Of a stretch of 64,000 nt of DNA, positions 57,091 through 64,000 are shown piece by piece. Location: contig JACAXG010000014.1 of assembly GCA_018881555.1 (NCBI GenBank), positions 2,099,959 to 2,163,958 of the forward strand. The letters run 5' to 3'. Origin of the DNA: Amblyornis subalaris. Taxonomy: Eukaryota; Chordata; Aves; Passeriformes; Ptilonorhynchidae. The notes beneath the pieces are model-generated. The model did not search any database. It saw only the letters and a program-made list of their open reading frames with translations, and was not told the origin of the DNA. Each line of letters opens with the position of its first letter. Position 1 is the stretch's first letter. Both the position numbers and the translations under genes were made by a program.

Positions 57091-58578
57091 GGCAGGGCTG
57101 GATGGAACAGAACCCTCCAGCGGTGAATTCCCACAATTTGGACACTTTGGAGAGTGCAGTCTTTCCTATAAAATCAGATGTAGATTATAAATGGTGACAG
57201 TGCAGTAGTGATTATANACTCTATGAACTCAGCTTGTTTTAATTTTTTTCCCCCAGTAAAATGTGCTGTGGAAAAACCAACCCAGCCCCTCCATGAGTTC
57301 CCCAATTTGGGAAGGATTTGCAGGATAAAGCTCTTGGGCCCTCACCTAAAGACCACTGAAGCAAGGGGAAGATTATTAGATTATTTACAGCCCATTTCAG
57401 NGATTCCTTAGCTTGTTTTTTAATTTTTTTTTTTTTAAAAAAGGAACATTGTGGAAGGTTTTGCACTGCAGGAAGAAGCTCAGGGTCCCTCACCCTCCAG
57501 CACTGAGGTAGGGTTGAATCCGTGGTATCTAAAAACCTTTGGGTGTATAAACAAACCAGGGGCTGCCACACTCAAATGTGTGGAAACTTCTGCTTTCCTC
57601 TCTTGGATGGCACCTTCTCCACCCTGGTTATTTGTGCTTATTTTATTTACCTGGCCTTCAGTTTTTTCATATTTTATTATTCTAAACCTCCTCATTNTAT
57701 CAATCACTCATTCCCTTAGTGCTGCAGGACTCAGTTAAACCCAGGCTTGGCTTCTGGCTTGATAAATAGATCAGGGAACATCTTCCAAGCATTTTCCATG
57801 CCCTTGTGTTGGGAACACACCTGGAACCCACAGCTGGGGATGCTGTTTCACTGTGGTATTCAACGTGCTTCAAACTCCCATCAGAGGGTTCCTGGGCTGG
57901 GATTTTTTGTGGCAGATGTGGGAAATTTTGTGAGNTTATTCCTTACAGAGATGCTCGGTTTCTGTCTGCAGAGTAGGTGGGATCCGGCACTAAACAGAGA
58001 ATTTGCCTTTGTAATCTCTGCATGTGATCCACAGACTGTGCACTGATACACAGAAATACAGGAGAAAATGGGTTTTGTAATAAAATGGACATTCCTGAAT
58101 GGCTATAAAACCACNATCCTTTTTATATTTAATATTTACCTCTGCTTTTATCCCGGGAACACAATGGAAGTGATTGCTTGGATACAGATGACATTATGCT
58201 CTGTCTTTGCTGTACTCTTTTTTTTTTTCCCCCTTTAACTGTGCATTTACACATGAATGGGCCATCGGTTCCAAATGGCAAGGAGATGACAGTGAATTAT
58301 ATCCACTTTAGTGAGACAGTGTCAAATTCAATCCAGGATGAAATCCCACAGCCTTTCAAACGGAGGGAACCGTTTCCATTCGTGTCCTCAGCAGCTGAAC
58401 TTTCCCTTTCGGATTTCCACTGGTGGCACAGCTCCGTGGGGCTGGGAACTTCCTGCTCAAAGTCTGCACCAGACCCCTCTGAAATCCAGGCTTACTCTGG
58501 GGGTTTCAATAACAGAAAAGAATCTCCTTTTCATTATCCAAAATTAAAAAAGAGAAATAAAACTCATGCGCTCAATCG
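57091..58578. other. Unique non-coding stretch
   Basis: About 1.5 kb. A plus frame of 167 codons (58178-58681) runs into the CR1 fragment at 58579, so its C-terminal part is repeat-derived. A minus frame of 110 codons (57239-57571) crosses an A/T-run. Nothing is defended as an exon. Confidence 0.5.
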
Positions 58579-58662
58579 CAGGAAGAAAATTCCCAAAATC
58601 CCATCTAACCCTGCCNTCTGCCAGTNTAAAGCCATTCCCCCTCGTCCTGGCACTCCAGGCCC
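58579..58662 (-). mobile_element. CR1 fragment lacking its 3' end
   Basis: Read on +: AGGAAGAAAATTCCCAAAAT, CCCATCTAACCCTGCCNTCT, GCCAGTNTAAAGCCATTCCC, CCTCGTCCTGGCACTCCAGG. This is the part of CR1 just upstream of the usual 3' block, complementary to 'aatggctttaaactggcag' and 'gggcagggttagatggg'. The roughly 190 bases nearer the 3' terminus are absent on the low-coordinate side. CR1 copies normally keep the 3' end and lose the 5' end, so this copy was cut by a later deletion or rearrangement. Minus sense. Confidence 0.88.
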
Positions 58663-59419
58663 CTGTGGAGTGGAACTGTGAGGGAGAAGGGACTTGCTGG
58701 GGAAATCCAGGTGGAGGAAGCGGGAGAAGACTTGGAGATGGGAGATGTGGAGACAGGGAGGAGCAGGAGAAGGAGCCCCGTGGCAATCAGAGCTATAAAA
58801 TAGGGAAATCAATTGCCATTTTTCTGGAAGTTCAGTTGGGAAAAGGTGGGATTTGCCCCTCCTGCAGAGTCCTTTGCTGCTCTGCTGTGGTTCAGGTGAA
58901 GGGTAGAAGCATCCCACACATCCCTCATCCCATGGGAAGTGGGCTCGATGTCCTTTCCCTGAATTTTGGAAGTTGGAACGAACCCGCACACCGTGATGGG
59001 CACATATCCAGGTCTCCTCTCCGCCACTCTGATTCCCCAGCCCCGGCAGAAGGAAGAGGAGAAGGAAACTCCACAAGTTTAAGTCAGCGTGTGACCGATT
59101 CCGTGGCTTTAATTCCCATTTCTCCCCAGCGGCTCCGGCGGTTTCGGGGCTGTGCCACTCCAGTGACCCCACACAGAGGGAAACACAAACCTTTGCCGTG
59201 TCCACGGATTGTTTGGAAGTGATTTGTGGAGAGCCCAGCTTTGGCAGGGTGCCAAGCCTCGATCCCATCGATTCTGGCTGCTCCGGCTCCGAGGAGTTTG
59301 TTTCGTTTTCAGCCCNGTTTTTGGGCATTGATTGAACATCAAACAGCACAACCCCAGCCTTGTTTTCTCTGGATCGCTCAAGTTCTGAGAGCTCAGCTGC
59401 AGCACTCATTAAAAGCATC
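58663..59419. other. Unique stretch with the longest open frame in the window
   Basis: A minus frame of 284 codons (58564-59418) and a plus frame of 218 codons (58566-59222) run opposite each other over the same bases. The minus frame's C-terminal end is translated from the CR1 fragment, and neither frame shows a known domain. The segment has raised G+C and reduced stop-codon density on both strands, which explains both frames without a gene. An unrecognised single-exon gene is possible but unsupported. Confidence 0.45.
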
Positions 59420-60160
59420 CTGACCCCAAATTCTTACACTTTTAGTGCCCTAATTCAAATATTTATTTCAAGTTAGTGCATTTCTGTATTTTCAGTTACA
59501 ACCTGCAGCACGCCGGGTGTGGCGCGAAGGAGAAAATCGCTTTTCCATTTTAATAGAATTATTGATTTTAGCGCCGCTGATATAAACTCATTTATCTACT
59601 GCAACAACCTATTCATAAAGACTTCTTAATTTTGAGCCTCTTCCCTTTGCCTTCATTTAAATGTCAAGACCAAGTGATTTCTCGGGGAGGAGTCGGAACA
59701 CTAAAATTAGACCGTGATGCCACCTCGAGAAACAATACATCAAAGACCAGCAGCACACACTTTATTTTTCGTGCCCGCAACTTCATTATCTGCCAAAAGC
59801 CATTAGGAGTTTGTTTTCTCCTCACAGTTAAGGACTAACCGGTGAGGANGGAGAGATTTAATATTTTACACACTTGAGGACCTCTATTCATCATTATCTT
59901 CACAACGTTCTGGACAAGAACACCTCAAAATGTCTCCAAACGTTTGTCTGAGCTTGTCGGTGAGAGGCATTAATGACATTTCACTAATATGAAAAAATAN
60001 TCGTAATTAACTGTGCTATTATAAGACCATTACGTTTCCTACACACTAATAAGTATTTTTTTTAATTAAAAAATAGGCATAAAAGGTATTTNTTGTGCTC
60101 AAAACTCCAGCAAAAGAAATGTCAGGTGCACTAAATACTTGGCATTGCCTGACTCAGTGG
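59420..60160. other. Candidate conserved non-coding element cluster
   Basis: The most regulatory-looking stretch here, at about 740 bp. It contains TTTTAGCGCCGCTGATATAA (59566-59585), TCATTTATCTACTGCAACAA, TATTCATAAAGACTTCTTAA, CTCATCATTATCTTC-like words, GGCATTAATGACATTTCACT (59967-59986), CGTAATTAACTGTGCTATTA (60002-60021) and TTAATTAAAAAATAGGC. It also keeps CpG in AT-rich context (CGCGAAGGAG, CGCCGGGTG), unusual for neutrally evolving DNA. No transposon is seen, and open frames stay at 68 codons or less. I infer one or more conserved enhancers. Confidence 0.42.
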
Positions 60161-61884
60161 ATGGGGTGGGGTGTGATGATCCTCATGCTTGGGATAACAG
60201 GAAAATAGAGAGGAAATCTGGACAAATAAGAACATTTGGGCACTTCTGAAACGTGGTGTAGATAAATACACACATATTTCTGTGAGTCACCAAGGTGATT
60301 TCTCCCCCAAATTGTTGTTTTTCCANGGTTTTGTGAACTTCCAATAGACCTGGTGTCCTTTAGAGCCATAATTATCTGAATTTCTGCCTGAAGTTTTAAA
60401 TCTGCTGTACGAGGGGATAATTCTACAGCACAGCCATTGACTGATGCTGATAAATTCTTCCTCAGCCTCTGGCTCCTGTTTATTTTGTCCCTTGTGTTCC
60501 TTTATTGTGGTATCATCACCCTGGTGGTATCNCTGCAATTTTAGGAAAGGCTTCTATTTCTGAAGTTAGGAAAAAAAATAAAAAATAGATTTTAAAAATG
60601 TGTTCTGAGGACCAGGAAGGTTCTAGAGGACAATCATGAATCTAGGAAAACCTTGCTGTGTTGGGAATAGTTCAGCAGTGCTTGGGGAATATTTGAGAGA
60701 AGTTTAATAGAATTATTTAATTTTATTTTAAAAATTNTGATTATTGATATGTGTTCTAGATGTGACCTTCCTCAGCAGGTTGGTTAAGAATGAACACAAT
60801 TCATGGAGAGTGAATCTCTCCTGCTGAACATGGGGGTTTTTGGCAGTGAATTCTGTGTCTGAGTGGCCGTGGCTTTTCCTGCCTCAATTCCCCAACCATT
60901 CCAAAAAANCAGGAGCAATTATGCAAGAAATATCAATCAATTATGCAAGAGAATAAATATATGGAATGAAAGCACTTTGGATGAGCTGGGAGCCAGTGAA
61001 GGATGTGTGCGGTACAGGGTGAGCAGGGCCGGTGTTGGAGATCCCCATCCCTGATCCCCATCCCCGATCCATGTCCACGACAAACAATTCCATCTGCTGC
61101 ATTTGAAATGGATGGATTTGCATCCCATTATCCCTTTCTGTTAAGAGCCAATCCCATTTTCTGCCGTGCGAGGAGCTCCGTGGTGCGATGTGCAAACACG
61201 GTGAGATTTAATCAGGTGGCAGTGGATTCGTTGGAGTAAACAGAGCTCGGCAATAATNGTGGGATATCATGGATTTCTGATTGTTTCCATCATTTAAATT
61301 GAGTCTGGTGTTGTGGAGCTCATCACTGGAGAGAAATGGGTGATTTATTCCACGAGAGGTTATCCTAGCTTGGGGTAAATCCCTGGCTGGAGAAATTATT
61401 TATGGAGAAATCCATTCTGGAGAGTATTTGGTGAGGAAATCAGGACAAACTGGACGTGTTCCTGGTAGGCACAAAGTGATGGACTCAGGGACACCTGGAA
61501 TTGGTGCCAAGTTCCAGAGTGCATCAAGTATTGATTGGATGTGACACTCCCACACCTTGCACTGCTCCTCTGCAGAGACTGGCAGCAAATGGGGCTGGGA
61601 GAGAGATTTCCTCTGGCCCAAATTTATAATTAAGGTTTAACAATTCTCCCCACAATTNGGGAATTTCTCCCAGCTCTGGCCAGTTTTCGCTCTGCCTTAG
61701 AGCTGTGTTTGCTCCTGGGGCTCGCTGAAATTCAGGTGTAGTGAGGAAAGAGCTAACACACACAGACGATTTTTAAATTTTATTATTTGATTACATATCC
61801 AGACACAATATTAATAATTTCAAAGTACCTGCAAGAGAATTTAGAGTTTATCCCAAGTGCTGGGACGTGCAAGAAGGGGACTAT
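60161..61884. other. Unique non-coding stretch
   Basis: About 1.7 kb without identified transposons. It includes a direct repeat, AATTATGCAAGA x2 (about 60917-60948), and a GATCCCCATCC repeat (61043-61072). Open frames are under 90 codons. Confidence 0.5.
61043..61072. repeat. Short (GATCCCCATCCC)n tandem repeat
   Basis: GATCCCCATCCCTGATCCCC, then ATCCCCGATCC: about two and a half copies of a 12-13-base unit, seen in + orientation. Confidence 0.7.
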
Positions 61885-62178
61885 AGGAGAGCTGGAGACG
61901 GACTTTGGACAAGGGCCTGGAGTGANAGGACACAGGGAAGGGCTTCCCACTGCCAGAGGGCAGGGTTAGATGGGATATTGGGAAGGAATTCTTTCCTATG
62001 TGTCCCTGGCACAGGTTCCCANAGAAGCTGTGGCTGCCCCATCCCTGGAAGTGTCCAAGGCCAGGCTGGACGGGGCTTGGAGCAATCTGGGATAGTGGAA
62101 GGTGTCCCTGCCCATGGCATGGGAGGGACTGGGTGGGATTTAAGGTCCCTTCCCNCCCAAACCAGCCTGGGATTCCAA
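61885..62178 (+). mobile_element. CR1 3'-end copy, ~294 bp
   Basis: One of the most complete copies. It starts TATAGGAGAGCTGGAGACGG, then ACTTTGGACAAGGGCCTGGA, CACTGCCAGAGGGCAGGGTT, AGATGGGATATTGGGAAGGA, GAGAAGCTGTGGCTGCCCC, GTGTCCCTGCCCATGGCATG and TCCCNCCCAAACCAGCCTGG. Plus sense. The 'gtgagggtggggagg' block is deleted, so TTCTTTCCTATGTGTCCC is followed by TGGCACAGG. It shares the 5' extension with the copy at 36835. Confidence 0.96.
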
Positions 62179-63404
62179 GAAGGAAGAAAAGCCCCTCAGT
62201 GGCTCTGTTCCATATTCTGAATTGTTATTATTGCGACATCCAACTGAGCTGCTTTAAAAGGAATATTCCAGTCCATCTGCCACGAGNAGTGGGGAATGAG
62301 GATAAAATAAGTAGCACTAGAACACACCTGGATGGATCTGATTGTGGCATAGAAAAACCCCAAATTCTGAGTTACTGTGAAGCCTTTGCAGCTTAAGGCA
62401 CTGCAAGGGAACTGCTCCTGCTCCAGTTCCGCTGTTTGGTGTGTTTTAGCTGAANTTTTGTGTGATACTTTCGAGAAGGGAGCAGGGCTTGTGCCTCTGT
62501 AATGCAAAAGAGAAGCAGGCTGTTCATCATTAGCCTCAGAAAAAGCTGATTTTAATGCTAGGTTGATTTTCCTGCATGTTATATAAAGTCCTATTTTTTT
62601 TTCCCCAAGAACTACCAATGTGAAAATGTTCCGCGAAGTGAGAGACTGAAATATTTAACCCACTTTTAGAAAACAAACAAGTATTTGAAGAAAATTTAGG
62701 AACTATTTGAAGAATACTCATTCATTCGTGCCTCAGATTTAAAGCTATAATTTTAATGTGACCAGTGGTTTTTGGAAACTGGAGCATGGAGGAGTTTTGA
62801 TTAATAAAATATTTACTATTAAACACAATATTGTGGTGTTTAACTGCTGAGCACTGGTGGATGTACCACAGTACACACAGGGTTGTTTCCTGCCTGGGAA
62901 TGTAGGAGCCTGGGGNAGGAAATTTGAGCAGGAATTTGAATAATTTCTCCCAATGAGCCCAGCAGGAGCCAGAGGAGCTGGGTTTCCCTTGGGATCATTC
63001 CAGGGCACACCAGGGGATGTGGTGCTGCCCAGCAGCTGCGTTTCTCCCCCTGTGATGTCTTTTCATCAGAAGGTGGCAGCAAAATCTTATGAACTGTGAC
63101 TGTGGCTCTCCTCAGACATTCCCATCCTCAGGGGCNGTGGGATGCTGGGAAGGCTGTGCTGGAGCCAGCCCTGACCCCGTTTCCTTCCTCAGCCACCTCA
63201 GACAGAGCCTGGTGAGATCCATTGGGTGCAGTGGGCTGAGTCCTTTCCTTCTTTTATTCTAAAGGTGCTTCTTGCTCTAAAGGTGCTTCCACAGCCACCA
63301 CTGGCTGGGAAAAGCAGATCCCAGAAATGCCATTAGCCTGGAGCCAGGCTCTGCTCCGTGGGGCCCAGCCATAGGATGAGAGGAAACATTCAGAAATGGA
63401 TGNA
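62179..63404. other. Unique non-coding stretch
   Basis: About 1.2 kb. A minus frame of 140 codons (62196-62618) contains N-disrupted codons and no recognisable domain. AT-rich around 62600-62850, GC-richer after 62900. No repeat or RNA recognised. Confidence 0.5.
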
Positions 63405-63622
63405 CAGGAAGTTCTGCTGGAACTTGAGAAAAAGCTTCTTTACTACGGGGGTGACTGGCACAGGTTGAGCAGAGAGGGTGTGGAGTGTCCCTCCCTGGGG
63501 ATATTCCAGAGCCGTCTGGGCACAATCCCGTGCCTGTGCTCTGGGATGGGCCTGCTGGAGCAGCGAGGTGGCACCAGATGAGCCACTGTGGGCCCTTCCA
63601 CCCTGGCCCAGCCTGGGATTCC
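63405..63622 (+). mobile_element. CR1 copy of a different subfamily, ~218 bp
   Basis: ACAGGAAGTTCTGCTGGAAC, TTGAGAAAAAGCTTCTTTAC, GGTGACTGGCACAGGTTGAG, CAGAGAGGGTGTGGAGTGTC, CCTGGGGATATTCCAGAGCC, GTCTGGGCACAATCCCGTGC and GGGCCCTTCCACCCTGGCC. The order of aggaagttc, gagaaaaa-cttctttac, gcacaggttg, 'agagaggttgtggagtctcc', 'gagatattcaaaaccc' and 'cctggacgcgatcctgtgc' is that of older CR1 families, not of the copies common in this window. Plus sense. The tail after GGGATTCCGGG is lost. Confidence 0.9.
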
Positions 63623-64000
63623 GGGACCACCGAGCTCATCCCGCTGAGCTGGGGGAAGTGGTGGAGCTGGGAGAGCTTCACTGTGGAGCTGGGACCATCC
63701 ACGTGGTCAGGGCAGCTCCGTACTTGTGGCATCCCGAGGTCAATCCTTTGGACCATGAAGGCCTGACCCAGGTTTTTCCGGCCCAGCCCTGTTTTGGGTG
63801 GTCAGCCTTTGCCGGGATCACTCCAGGTGGAACTCCTTGGCCTGTCCATCCAAGCCCTGTGGGAGTGGCTGTGGGGTGACCACCCGTGGATGTGGCTGTG
63901 GGGTGCCCACCCGTGAGCTCTGGGTGATCCCCTGTCCCTCCATGGGCACAAAGAGCCCGCGTGAGCTCTGGGCTCCCTTCCAGGGCATCTGGAGCCGAAC
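63623..64000. other. GC-rich edge, unexplained
   Basis: About 380 bp of GC-rich sequence directly after a CR1 copy, reaching the window end. The plus frame 63478-63879 and the minus frame 63277-63756 both cross the CR1 junction, so they are not credible as genes. It contains the 27-bp duplication at 63865-63918. The last 40 bases include an acceptor-like CTCCCTTCCAG before GGCATCTGG, but nothing downstream is visible to test for an exon. Confidence 0.4.
63865..63918. repeat. 27-bp tandem duplication x2
   Basis: Both units start GTGGCTGTGGGGTG. Unit 1 (63865-63891) continues ACCACCCGTGGAT and unit 2 (63892-63918) continues CCCACCCGTGAGC. A GAGCTCTGGG word recurs twice further right, so a longer degraded array may be present. 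Confidence 0.85.

Noticed and set aside
58564..59418. 284-codon minus open frame as a protein-coding gene
   Set aside because: It overlaps a 218-codon frame on the other strand, ends in CR1-derived sequence, contains N codons and shows no domain.
63623..63860. Endogenous retrovirus remnant
   Set aside because: The GC-rich open frames suggested a decayed element at first, but I could not match any motif of a retroviral gene and no LTR pair is visible.
1..64000. CRISPR array, operon, phage or bacterial system
   Set aside because: The DNA is vertebrate: bird LINE fragments throughout, microsatellites, no dense gene arrangement, no regularly spaced direct repeats.
1..64000. tRNA or rRNA genes
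   Set aside because: I saw no B-box-like GGTTCGAATCC word with a cloverleaf context and no conserved rRNA blocks. A tRNAscan-SE run would be decisive.

Overview
This window looks like non-coding avian nuclear DNA, probably from a passerine or another neoavian bird. The main evidence is about 30 short copies of the 3' end of CR1 (chicken repeat 1, the dominant bird LINE). They share the block 'gagaagctgtggctgcccc', the block 'ccatggcagggg', the block 'ccttccaacccaaacc' and a degenerate ATTCTGTGA-type tail. I found no operon-like gene packing, no rRNA or tRNA, no CRISPR array, and no convincing protein-coding exon. The open frames (longest 284 codons) overlap other frames on both strands, often cross CR1 copies and show no recognisable domain, so no CDS is called.

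Layout. 1-7.3 kb is unique sequence with no recognised repeat except small duplications. 7.3-17.4 kb carries a run of CR1 fragments in both orientations. 17.4-36.8 kb is mostly unique, with scattered CR1 tails, a 31-bp minisatellite at 26.3 kb and an inverted CR1 pair at 33.4 kb. A CR1 at 36.8-37.1 kb is followed by a 19-bp minisatellite that runs straight into a 240-base assembly gap (37370-37609). 38.1-47.4 kb holds more CR1, an AT-rich block (41.6 kb), a pyrimidine tract, an (ATTTT)n array and a (TAA)n array. 48-60 kb is poorer in repeats. It holds several AT-rich, TAAT-motif-rich stretches of several hundred bases that read like conserved non-coding (enhancer-type) elements, interrupted by CR1 copies, a second gap (54129-54218) and a CR1 fragment missing its 3' end (58.6 kb). 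61.9-64 kb ends with two more CR1 copies and a GC-rich unexplained edge.

The simplest reading is an intergenic desert or a large intron, possibly around a developmental regulator if the candidate conserved elements are real. Nothing shows which gene. Isolated N bases occur every few hundred bases and cluster inside repeats, which points to ambiguous consensus calling in the assembly. I did not find a new biological system. The items most worth checking are the candidate conserved elements, the minisatellite at the gap and the rearranged CR1 copies.
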